Source: UBA1049 sp964522305
Lineage (GTDB): Bacteria; Bacillota; Clostridia; Oscillospirales; CAG-382
Assembly (NCBI GenBank): GCA_964522305.1
Contig: CAZFVM010000095.1
Location: 1 to 5,446, forward strand
Direction of reading: 5' to 3'
Length of the DNA: 5,446 nucleotides
Shown: piece after piece, positions 1-5,446 of the stretch
Layout of the letters: every line of letters begins with the position of its first letter
Numbering within the stretch: position 1 is the first letter of the stretch
Translations under genes and position numbers: made by a program
The notes under the pieces: generated by a model
What the model saw: only the letters and a program-made list of their open reading frames with translations
What the model was told of the DNA's origin: nothing
Databases searched by the model: none

Positions 1-50
1 TACTGCACAGATTTACGGTGTGACAAAACAACAAAGAGGAAAATATATCA

Positions 51-1190
51 ATGAAATTTGTAGCAACTTGTTTATTTGGATTAGAGCGTCTATTAGCCGA
101 AGACATAGAGTCCTTGGGCTATGAGAGGGTTGACACCATCGACGGGAGAGTTACCTATTCGGCGCCCGATGCAAAAACAGCCGAGTGTATAGCAAGGAGC
201 AATATTAACTTTCGGTACGCCGAGCGGGTATTTATAAAGCTCGGGTCTTTTAGGGCGCTATCCTTTGAAGATTTGTACCAAGGGGTTAAGAATCTGCCTT
301 GGGAAAAGTATATCGGAAAGCACGACGCTTTTCCGGTTAAGGGTCATTCCATAAGGTCAAAGCTTTATTCCATTCCCGATTGTCAAAAGATAATAAAAAA
401 AGCGGTAGTTGACCGTTTAAGTGATAAGTATGGTCTAAAGCAATTTCCGGAGTCACAGATTTTATATAGGATAGAGTTCTTTATTTTCAATGACCAAGCC
501 TATCTTATGATCGACACCACCGGGGACAGCTTACACAAAAGAGGTTATCGTCCCCATGGCAATATAGCACCACTTAGAGAGACTTTGGCGGCATCCATGG
601 TTAAGCTATCGAGACCTCGAGAGAATGTTGCCATAGTAGATCCGCTTTGTGGCTCCGGCACCATTGCTATCGAAGCGGCTTTATATGTGTCCAACACAGC
701 ACCGGGGCTGCATCGCTCTTTTGCTGCCGAGGATTACCCCTTTGTAGCTGCAAAGATATGGGAGGCGGCTCGAGAAGAAGCGAGACAGGCAATTACAAGT
801 CCGCAAACCCCTATTTATGCCTTCGATATCGACCCGAAATCAATAGATTTGGCAATAGAGAACGCAAAGAGGGCAGGGGTAGACTCTTATATTAAGTTTG
901 AAGTTGCCGATGTCAACGAGTTTTCTTCGCCGACAGAGGTTTCCAGAGGTACGATTATCACCAACCCGCCCTACGGGGAGCGAATGGGGGATATTACACA
1001 AGCCAGAGAGCTGTTGGGACAGATGGGCAAAGTCTTTGCCGATACCGTCCCTGCTTGGCAAATGTATATACTCAGCTCGGATCCACAGTTTTCTCATTTC
1101 TTTGGCAGAAGAAGCGATAAAGTAAAACCCATGTACAACGGCAGGATAAAATGTGGGTTGCATCAATACTTCAAAACACAAAAAAATTAA
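51..1190 (+). CDS. THUMP-domain class I SAM-dependent RNA methyltransferase (YpsC / RlmL N-terminal-half type)
   Basis: This 379-residue protein should transfer a methyl group from S-adenosylmethionine to the N2 of a guanine in RNA, probably 23S rRNA; the exact target base cannot be read from the sequence. The N-terminal part (about residues 1-155) fits a ferredoxin-like plus THUMP RNA-binding region. It is followed by the family linker LHKRGYR (161-167). The Rossmann methyltransferase domain then shows SAM motif I DPLCGSGTI (197-205), an acidic motif FDID (258-261) and the catalytic NPPYGER (305-311) typical of base-amino methyltransferases. The length fits the stand-alone Gram-positive form; E. 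coli RlmL carries an additional C-terminal methyltransferase domain that is absent here. The ATG start follows an AGAGGA box (35-40) 10 bases upstream, and the N-terminus (MKFVATCLFGLE) matches the family pattern. The groESL promoter lies directly downstream, so it is probably a separate unit. The family call is firm; the substrate is not. Confidence 0.93.
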   Translation: MKFVATCLFGLERLLAEDIESLGYERVDTIDGRVTYSAPDAKTAECIARSNINFRYAERVFIKLGSFRALSFEDLYQGVKNLPWEKYIGKHDAFPVKGHSIRSKLYSIPDCQKIIKKAVVDRLSDKYGLKQFPESQILYRIEFFIFNDQAYLMIDTTGDSLHKRGYRPHGNIAPLRETLAASMVKLSRPRENVAIVDPLCGSGTIAIEAALYVSNTAPGLHRSFAAEDYPFVAAKIWEAAREEARQAITSPQTPIYAFDIDPKSIDLAIENAKRAGVDSYIKFEVADVNEFSSPTEVSRGTIITNPPYGERMGDITQARELLGQMGKVFADTVPAWQMYILSSDPQFSHFFGRRSDKVKPMYNGRIKCGLHQYFKTQKN

Positions 1191-1216
1191 ACGATGAGCC
1201 TTGATTTTTTAACCAT
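1181..1216 (+). terminator. possible weak AU-rich terminator at the end of the methyltransferase gene
   Basis: An A-rich arm (1181-1190, containing the TAA stop codon) can pair over ten positions, one of them a U-G wobble, with TTGATTTTTT (1201-1210), leaving a ten-base loop. The 3' arm itself ends in six T's. The stem has almost no G-C pairs, and its 5' arm would be covered by the terminating ribosome, so it may be a chance A/T pairing. The same bases form the -35 region of the groESL promoter. Confidence 0.28.
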
Positions 1217-1229
1217 TTTTTAGTAAAAT
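1201..1229 (+). promoter_or_regulatory. sigma-A-type promoter for groESL
   Basis: TTGATT (1201-1206, four of six to consensus) and TAAAAT (1224-1229, five of six) are separated by exactly 17 bases, which predicts transcription starting near 1236. That gives a leader of about 50 bases ahead of the groES ATG. No CIRCE inverted repeat (TTAGCACTC-N9-GAGTGCTAA) and no tandem CtsR heptads are visible between 1191 and 1285, so heat-shock control by HrcA or CtsR at this site is not supported. Confidence 0.65.
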
Positions 1230-1270
1230 ACATAATTGTGAGAAAAATTAAATTAAATACAAATTATCAT

Positions 1271-1278
1271 AAGGAGGA
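1271..1278 (+). promoter_or_regulatory. ribosome binding site that fixes the groES start
   Basis: AAGGAGGA sits seven bases upstream of the ATG at 1286. It decides against the in-frame GTG at 1238, which has no Shine-Dalgarno sequence and lies at the predicted transcription start. Confidence 0.9.
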
Positions 1279-1285
1279 TTTTGAC

Positions 1286-1573
1286 ATGAAATTGATTCCA
1301 TTGGCTGACAGGGTTGTTCTTAAGATGACAGAAGCCGAAGAAACAACTAAAGGAGGCATTATTCTGACCGGTTCTGCAAAGGAAAAGCCCCAAGTTGCAG
1401 AAGTTATTGAAGTAGGGCCCGGCGGTGTTGTGGACGGAAAAGAAGTTGTAATGACTGTTAAAAAAGGCGATAAGGTTATCACAAGCAAATATTCCGGGAC
1501 AGAGATTAAGATTGACGGTACAGAATATATAATAGTCAAACAGAGCGATATCCTGGCAGTTGTCGCCGAGTAA
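1286..1573 (+). CDS. groES: co-chaperonin GroES (Cpn10)
   Basis: This 95-residue protein is the heptameric lid that caps the GroEL folding chamber in the cytoplasm. The N-terminal family signature is present (LIPLADRVVLKM, residues 3-14). The mobile loop follows with its hydrophobic GroEL-binding tripeptide Ile-Ile-Leu (25-27), flanked by TTKGG and TGSAKEKPQ. The beta-barrel core VAEVIEVGPG and the C-terminal segment with YIIVKQSDILAVV complete the fold. The length is normal for the family. A longer reading frame opens at a GTG at 1238, but the 16 extra residues are Lys/Asn-rich, match nothing in GroES and lack a ribosome binding site. groEL follows after 29 bases, so the two are co-transcribed in the usual order. 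Confidence 0.98.
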   Translation: MKLIPLADRVVLKMTEAEETTKGGIILTGSAKEKPQVAEVIEVGPGGVVDGKEVVMTVKKGDKVITSKYSGTEIKIDGTEYIIVKQSDILAVVAE

Positions 1574-1586
1574 CACTTACATCAAT

Positions 1587-1593
1587 AAGGAGG
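1587..1593 (+). promoter_or_regulatory. ribosome binding site that fixes the groEL start
   Basis: AAGGAGG ends nine bases before the ATG at 1603. The in-frame ATG at 1594 starts immediately after this box and is too close to it to be used. The protein from 1603 begins MAKEIKHG, as GroEL proteins of this group do. Confidence 0.9.
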
Positions 1594-1602
1594 ATGATTG
1601 AT

Positions 1603-3237
1603 ATGGCAAAAGAAATTAAACATGGCGTAGAAGCAAGAGAAGCGCTACTGAGAGGGGTAGACACCCTTACAAATACCGTAAAGATTACATTAGGCCCCAA
1701 GGGCAGAAATGTTGTATTAGACAAGAAATTTGGCTCTCCGTTGATTACCAACGACGGAGTCACCATCGCAAAAGAAATAGAATTAGAAGACACATTCGAG
1801 AATATGGGAGCCGCATTGGTCAAAGAAGTCGCCACCAAGACCAACGAGCTTGCCGGTGACGGTACCACTACCGCAACACTTTTCGCTCAAGCATTTATTC
1901 GCGAAGGGATGAAGAATGTAGTTGCAGGTGCAAACCCTATGGTTATCAAGAAGGGTATTGCCAAGGCAGTTGATGCGGTTGTAGAAGCCCTTGCCGCCAC
2001 TTCCAAGGCAGTTAACGGCAAAGACGACATTTCCAGAGTCGGCACAATTTCTGCCGGCGATGTTGAGATAGGCAATTTGATTGCCGACGCCATGGAGCAG
2101 GTGACCGCCGACGGAGTTATCACCGTTGAGGATTCCAAGACCGCAGAGACCTACTGCGAAGTTGTAGAAGGCATGCAGTTCGACAGAGGCTATATAACCC
2201 CTTATATGGTCACAGATACCGATAAGATGGAAGCGGTTATCGATGACCCGGCAATCCTTATCACCGATAAGAAGATTTCCAATGTTCAAGAGATTTTACC
2301 CCTGCTTGAGATGATAGTTCAAGCCGGCAAGAAGCTTGTTATCGTTGCCGAAGACTTAGAGGGCGAAGCTCTTTCCACAATTATAGTAAACAAGTTAAGA
2401 GGCACGTTTACCTGCGTTGCAGTTAAAGCCCCCGGGTTTGGCGACAGAAGAAAAGATATGCTCAAGGACATAGCTGTCCTGACAGGCGGTGAGGTCATTT
2501 CCTCCGAGCTTGGTTTTGAGCTAAAGGATGTTACCCTCGATATGCTGGGTTCTGCAAAGCAGGTCAAGGTTAACAAAGAGAACACAATCATTGTAGACGG
2601 AGCAGGTGAAAAGTCAGATATCGTTGCCAGAATTAATCAGATCAAAGCAGCGATAGAAGTATCTACCAGCGAGTTTGACAAAGAGAAATTACAAGAGCGT
2701 CTCGCCAAGTTGTCCGGTGGTGTTGCGGTTATCAAAGTTGGTGCCGCTACCGAGACCGAGATGAAAGAAAAGAAACTTAGGGTAGAGGACGCCCTCAACG
2801 CAACCAGAGCAGCTGTGGAAGAAGGAATTATCCCCGGAGGCGGAGTCGCTTTGGTGGATGCAATCCCTGTACTCAACAAACTCTTAAAGCAAGTAAGCGG
2901 TGAAGAGAAGACCGGAGTACAAATTGTTCTTCGCGCCCTCGAAGAGCCGGTAAGGCAAATCGCAGAGAACGCAGGCTTTGAAGGCTCTGTTGTTGTCGAC
3001 AGAGTTAAGAAAGAAAAAGCAGGCATAGGTTTTGACGCTTACGACGAGAAGTTCGTAGACATGATTGCCAGCGGAATCGTTGACCCCACAAAGGTTACCC
3101 GGTGCGCACTCCAGAACGCTGCAAGTATTGCTTCCATGATACTCACCACAGAAGCACTTATCGGTGATATTAAAGAAGACGACCCCATGGCAAACGCAGC
3201 TGCAATGGGCGGCGGCATGGGCGGCGGAATGTACTAA
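1603..3237 (+). CDS. groEL: chaperonin GroEL (Cpn60)
   Basis: This 544-residue subunit forms the tetradecameric, ATP-driven folding chamber of the cytoplasm and works with the GroES encoded just upstream. The equatorial ATP site shows LGPKGRN (30-36) and the GDGTTT motif with Asp86. The catalytic Asp that activates water for hydrolysis is Asp396 in VEDALNATRAA. The Cpn60 signature AAVEEGIIPGGG follows directly. The central part supplies the intermediate and apical domains, including YITPYMV. The C-terminus ends in the flexible Gly-Met tail MGGGMGGGMY that lines the chamber floor. Length and all key residues are normal, with no frameshift. The start at 1603 is chosen over an in-frame ATG at 1594 because of ribosome binding site spacing. 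Expression should follow the groESL promoter, and transcription should stop at the terminator 31 bases downstream. Confidence 0.99.
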   Translation: MAKEIKHGVEAREALLRGVDTLTNTVKITLGPKGRNVVLDKKFGSPLITNDGVTIAKEIELEDTFENMGAALVKEVATKTNELAGDGTTTATLFAQAFIREGMKNVVAGANPMVIKKGIAKAVDAVVEALAATSKAVNGKDDISRVGTISAGDVEIGNLIADAMEQVTADGVITVEDSKTAETYCEVVEGMQFDRGYITPYMVTDTDKMEAVIDDPAILITDKKISNVQEILPLLEMIVQAGKKLVIVAEDLEGEALSTIIVNKLRGTFTCVAVKAPGFGDRRKDMLKDIAVLTGGEVISSELGFELKDVTLDMLGSAKQVKVNKENTIIVDGAGEKSDIVARINQIKAAIEVSTSEFDKEKLQERLAKLSGGVAVIKVGAATETEMKEKKLRVEDALNATRAAVEEGIIPGGGVALVDAIPVLNKLLKQVSGEEKTGVQIVLRALEEPVRQIAENAGFEGSVVVDRVKKEKAGIGFDAYDEKFVDMIASGIVDPTKVTRCALQNAASIASMILTTEALIGDIKEDDPMANAAAMGGGMGGGMY

Positions 3238-3268
3238 GCATACAAGATTACCAAATAATAATACCAAG

Positions 3269-3301
3269 ACCGGCGACTGTTTTAGTTGCCGGTTTTACTT
3301 T
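3269..3301 (+). terminator. intrinsic terminator of the groESL operon
   Basis: A ten-pair stem (3269-3278 with 3284-3293) encloses a five-base loop, GTTTT. The stem begins ACCGGC and includes a single G-U wobble. It is followed by TTTTACTTT. It lies 31 bases past the groEL stop codon, as expected for the end of the operon. Confidence 0.9.
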
Positions 3302-3372
3302 GGCGTGATACACTATGCAGGCAAGCACATACTAAAGACCGGGAAAAATAAAAAACGAATGGAGTAAAGGTA

Positions 3373-3957
3373 ATGAAAAAGGTTTTGTTGTTTTCTTTTT
3401 GGCTTTTTCTTTTGTGCTCGCTTCATGTAATTTGAGCACGGTACAGGACACCGACAGCACAGGTGTATCAGACATATCAACCACTGATATTGGCTCACAA
3501 ACAGAAGACTCCGAGGTCTTAGAAGATTCCGTCGACCATGTCACTCCGGACAGTGATGACAGCGAGGATATATTTGAGGTATATTCCTTTGACTAGCCGA
3601 CTTATATTAAGTGTGCAGACGCATCGGATGAGCCAAATTACGAATCGATATATAGCTTTTTTTCCGGATCACTCAATGATATATTCAATAAACTATTACG
3701 AAGGCTTTGGTAGCGGAGAGGATCAGTATTTTATAATCGACTCCGACGACACCGACCCCGAAGTTTCTTAAAAGATATATTATAACAGCGACTTAGGAAG
3801 CGCCGACAAGACTCCACTATTTATTGTTTATAAGGACGGAACTGTTATGGGTCATCTTGATTCCCCCGCCTCTTTTATTACAAAAGAAGAGTATGACGCT
3901 ATCAATGACTTTCATCAATACTGGGAGCAAAACATTCGGGTCGGAGACGAGTTTTAG
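3373..3957 (+). pseudogene. decayed lipoprotein gene, paralogue of the intact lipoprotein at 4256-4858
   Basis: The gene once encoded a membrane-anchored lipoprotein of about 194 residues. The ATG at 3373 has GGAG (3361-3364) eight bases upstream and opens a signal peptide that now ends at a stop after 20 codons. Adding one T to the T5 run at 3396-3400 restores MKKVLLFSFLAFSFVLASC, a clean signal peptide with lipobox LASC. An acidic Ser/Thr/Asp linker follows. Next comes an in-frame TAG (3594-3596). The frame continues as PTYIKCADASDEPNYESIY until an extra T in the T7 run (3657-3663) shifts it. From FFPDHS onward the original frame resumes, is broken by TAA (3769-3771), then runs to the normal TAG at 3955. 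Over the best block the restored product matches the downstream paralogue at about 21 of 36 positions by eye, with related spacing to the end. Its function is unknown. Two homopolymer indels could be sequencing errors, but two nonsense codons as well make real decay likelier. Confidence 0.85.
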
Positions 3958-4015
3958 GTTATAGGCAAAGTCAAAAAACCATCTGTTTTATAAAGCTTAA
4001 CAAAGGGAGATTATT

Positions 4016-4048
4016 GTGCAAAGAACACGCAAAAACAGACTTATTTAG
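4016..4048 (+). other. possible ten-codon mini-ORF inside a terminator hairpin
   Basis: A GTG at 4016 is preceded by AAAGGGAG (4002-4009) at good spacing, and opens the ten-codon frame MQRTRKNRLI ending in TAG (4046-4048). Its codons make up the 5' half of the hairpin at 4020-4069, so a translating ribosome would interfere with hairpin folding. The start region (CAAAGGGAGATTATTGTGC) loosely resembles the start of the intact lipoprotein (CAAAGGAGATTAATTATGC), so it may be a leftover 5' end rather than a working peptide. No product similarity is recognised. Confidence 0.2.
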
Positions 4049-4072
4049 TCGGTTTATAGCGTGTTCTTTTTT
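4020..4072 (+). terminator. long two-part hairpin terminator downstream of the lipoprotein pseudogene
   Basis: The outer stem is a perfect 11-base-pair match (4020-4030 with 4059-4069, AAAGAACACGC pairing with GCGTGTTCTTT). The inner stem (4033-4041 with 4047-4055) pairs eight of nine positions around the five-base loop TATTT. The 3' arm runs into six T's (4067-4072). Orientation favours termination of + strand transcripts, that is, of the lipoprotein pseudogene 62 bases upstream. Only three A's precede the 5' arm, so a strong reverse-strand role is not indicated. Confidence 0.88.
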
Positions 4073-4188
4073 ATTAGTCGCCCCTTATGGTTTTACAGAA
4101 TTATATCTCTTGAACTCCAAAGAAAGTGCTGCCAAAAATCTGCACAATTCAAAACAGCTTTTTCACATGTAAATCTATATATTGCAAC
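4073..4188. other. AT-rich spacer with no recognised feature
   Basis: Between the hairpin terminator and the next promoter I see no coding frame with a ribosome binding site, no strong inverted repeat and no RNA-gene structure. The whole gene-free gap runs from 3958 to 4255 and otherwise contains only the mini-ORF, the terminator and the promoter listed separately. Confidence 0.6.
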
Positions 4189-4217
4189 TTGAAAAGAATT
4201 TTAAGGTTTGATATAAT
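4189..4217 (+). promoter_or_regulatory. strong sigma-A promoter with extended -10 for the intact lipoprotein
   Basis: TTGAAA (4189-4194, five of six to consensus) and a perfect TATAAT (4212-4217) are separated by 17 bases. A TG one base before the -10 (4209-4210) makes it an extended -10 element. Transcription should start near 4224, about 32 bases before the ATG. It is the best promoter in the window. Confidence 0.88.
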
Positions 4218-4255
4218 TAATAAAAAGAGTAAAATTCGCTCAAAGGAGATTAATT

Positions 4256-4858
4256 ATGCGCAGATCACTACTGTTTTTTACACCTTTTATTTTAATATTG
4301 ATGCTTATTTTAATCTCTTGTGACGGTTGGAATGTGTCTCCGGATGACAGCGACCCTTCGAGGGTCTCCGAGGACCGGGCAGACACGTCAACCCCGTCGA
4401 CAGATTCGGAGAACAGCTTTGACCCGGGCGTCTCTATATCCGACGACCACGACAGCAAAGAGCCGGTAGGGGAGACTTCAGATAATAAAGAACCAAGAGC
4501 CGGCTTTACCAACACTGTTTATATAAAGAGCGCAAACGCCAGCGAGCTCCCCAGCTTTGAGTCTATTTATAAGTTTATGCCGGACAAATCCTGTACGGCA
4601 TCCATAAACAACTATGACGGATTTTGGCCGGATAGCTTTTATTATTATATTAAGACCGATTCGGAGGGCAATATTGAAATTTTGTATGACGGCTCTATGT
4701 ATGGATATAAGCCGGATGAAGTTAAATTTATAATCGATACAAAAGGTCATGTTGTTTTCCCGACGGAATATCCGAGTGAAGTTATCACCGAAAAAGCATT
4801 CAACGATATATATGAATATCATGTTATATGGAACAAAGAAGCGTACGGGGACGGATAG
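4256..4858 (+). CDS. putative lipoprotein of unknown function with acidic linker and C-terminal domain
   Basis: I do not recognise this 200-residue protein's function. It opens with a lipoprotein signal peptide: two Arg, a hydrophobic stretch (residues 5-20) and lipobox LISC with Cys22 as the predicted diacylglyceryl-modified residue. It should therefore be anchored to the outer face of the cell membrane. Residues 23-85 form a low-complexity Ser/Thr/Asp/Glu/Pro linker, probably a spacer through the cell wall. Residues 86-200 form an aromatic-rich, probably beta-rich globular domain with VYIK (88-91), ESIY (102-105), PDKS (109-112), SIN (116-118) and GF (122-123). These motifs recur in the pseudogene at 3373-3957, so they are likely conserved family positions. 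The start is supported by AAAGGAG (4242-4248) seven bases upstream and by the strong promoter. No obvious hairpin terminator follows, so some transcripts may run into the hydrolase gene. Confidence 0.85.
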   Translation: MRRSLLFFTPFILILMLILISCDGWNVSPDDSDPSRVSEDRADTSTPSTDSENSFDPGVSISDDHDSKEPVGETSDNKEPRAGFTNTVYIKSANASELPSFESIYKFMPDKSCTASINNYDGFWPDSFYYYIKTDSEGNIEILYDGSMYGYKPDEVKFIIDTKGHVVFPTEYPSEVITEKAFNDIYEYHVIWNKEAYGDG

Positions 4859-4962
4859 GTAAAACACCCATACCAATAGCTATAAATACAAAACAAGATT
4901 ATCAAAACTATACTAAATATATCTTCGCCTTTCAAAGCCGATAAAAGTTTTAGGAGTTTTTT

Positions 4963-5446
4963 ATGCCAAAGTGCAAAAAGATAGCTGTAGTTTGCTCCAA
5001 GGGTCCGGACACCGGAGGATACAAAAGTGTGTCCGAGCTAAACGATAGAATGGGAGCATATTGGCTCGACAACCTAAACAGATTGTCGGACATAGCCCCT
5101 GATTTAATTGTTCTCCCGGAGAACAGCGACAGATTCACAGATCAATCCTTTTCTGCCTATATCGACTACATCGGTAATGGTGGTGGGATATCACACAGGC
5201 TTTCGGAGATAGCGAAAAAGATGAATACCGGTATCGCATACACCGGCATTAGGGTTTGTGAGTCTTCGAATCCCCTTTTTTTCAAAAACAGCATTCGCCT
5301 GATCGACAAAGCGGGCAACCGGTTGTTCACCTACGACAAGAACTATGTCACTATTGAAGAAAACGACTTAGGCGTAGCATATGGTAACAAGCAAGACATT
5401 TATGATTATAACGGTACTGCTACTGCTTTTGCAATTTGTTTCGACC
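4963..5446 (+). CDS. carbon-nitrogen hydrolase (nitrilase superfamily), 3' end cut by the window
   Basis: The first 161 residues of a probable amidase or nitrilase-type enzyme are present, and the frame runs off the window without a stop. The catalytic triad of the superfamily appears in the right order and context: Glu53 in LIVLPE, Lys126 in FTYDKNYV, and the nucleophile Cys159 in AICFD. The N-terminus (KKIAVV) and the segment YWLDNLNRLSDIAPD leading to the Glu also fit the alpha-beta-beta-alpha fold. The segment NSIRLIDKAGNRLFTYDK is the usual strand-turn-strand before the catalytic Lys. These enzymes cleave non-peptide C-N bonds in nitriles, amides or carbamoyl groups; the substrate cannot be assigned from this part. 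No signal peptide is seen, so it is probably cytoplasmic. The ATG is preceded by AGGAG (4952-4956) at six bases. The 104-base gap upstream holds only a weak -10-like TATACT (4909-4914) without a convincing -35. Confidence 0.82.
   Translation, partial: MPKCKKIAVVCSKGPDTGGYKSVSELNDRMGAYWLDNLNRLSDIAPDLIVLPENSDRFTDQSFSAYIDYIGNGGGISHRLSEIAKKMNTGIAYTGIRVCESSNPLFFKNSIRLIDKAGNRLFTYDKNYVTIEENDLGVAYGNKQDIYDYNGTATAFAICFD

Noticed and set aside
1..50. 3' end of an upstream gene
   Set aside because: Two frames are open across this stretch (one ending in a TGA at 52-54 that overlaps the methyltransferase ATG) and a third ends at TGA 21-23. Fifty bases are not enough to decide which, if any, is coding.
1238..1285. 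N-terminal extension of groES from a GTG at 1238
   Set aside because: There is no ribosome binding site, the residues do not resemble GroES, and the predicted transcription start lies at about 1236; the ATG at 1286 has a near-perfect AAGGAGGA.
1532..1541. AGTCAAA heptad resembling half a CtsR site
   Set aside because: It is a single copy inside the groES coding region with no tandem partner, so it is chance.
1783..2289. 168-codon open frame on the minus strand inside groEL
   Set aside because: It is an antisense shadow of groEL with no ribosome binding site or recognisable protein.
3286..3314. Promoter for the pseudogene: TTGCCG, 17 bases, TACACT with a TG one base before
   Set aside because: Each hexamer matches only four of six bases, and the -35 lies within the groEL terminator stem; the evidence is too weak to list as a feature.
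3538..3771. 77-codon frame as an independent gene
   Set aside because: Its first 40 codons are out of frame with the family; only the part from FFPDHS onward matches the paralogue, so it is a fragment of the pseudogene.
4126..4323. 65-codon + strand frame running into the lipoprotein start
   Set aside because: It has no ribosome binding site, spans the promoter and reads the lipoprotein signal peptide in the wrong frame.
4240..4515. 91-codon minus-strand frame opposite the intact lipoprotein
   Set aside because: Its Ser-rich composition is the reverse complement of the acidic linker codons, and it has no start signals.

Overview
The window looks like chromosomal DNA from a low-to-mid GC Gram-positive bacterium, most likely a member of the Clostridia (Bacillota). 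This is an inference. It rests on strong AGGAGG-type ribosome binding sites, AT-rich spacers with near-consensus sigma-A promoters, lipobox-type lipoproteins with long acidic Ser/Thr linkers, and a stand-alone THUMP-type RNA methyltransferase of the Bacillus YpsC kind. All genes seen lie on the + strand.

Layout. Positions 51-1190 hold a complete THUMP-domain, SAM-dependent RNA guanine-N2 methyltransferase. A sigma-A-like promoter (1201-1229) then drives the chaperonin operon groES (1286-1573) and groEL (1603-3237), which closes with a clear intrinsic terminator (3269-3301). No CIRCE operator is visible upstream of groES. Next come two related lipoprotein genes. The first (3373-3957) is a pseudogene with four separate lesions: a one-T deletion in the signal peptide, an in-frame TAG, a one-T insertion in a T run, and an in-frame TAA. 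Behind it is a long two-part hairpin terminator (4020-4072). The second copy (4256-4858) is intact and has its own excellent promoter with an extended -10 (4189-4217). The window ends inside a carbon-nitrogen hydrolase (nitrilase superfamily) gene starting at 4963. Its Glu-Lys-Cys catalytic triad is visible, but the 3' end is cut off.

How the genes relate. groES and groEL form one functional unit, the protein-folding chamber and its lid. The methyltransferase, the lipoproteins and the hydrolase look like independent transcription units with no evident shared pathway. The least familiar content is the lipoprotein pair. I do not recognise its C-terminal domain, and the window preserves one live and one decayed copy side by side. 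I see no mobile element, CRISPR array, tRNA or rRNA, and no strong case for a new multi-gene system.
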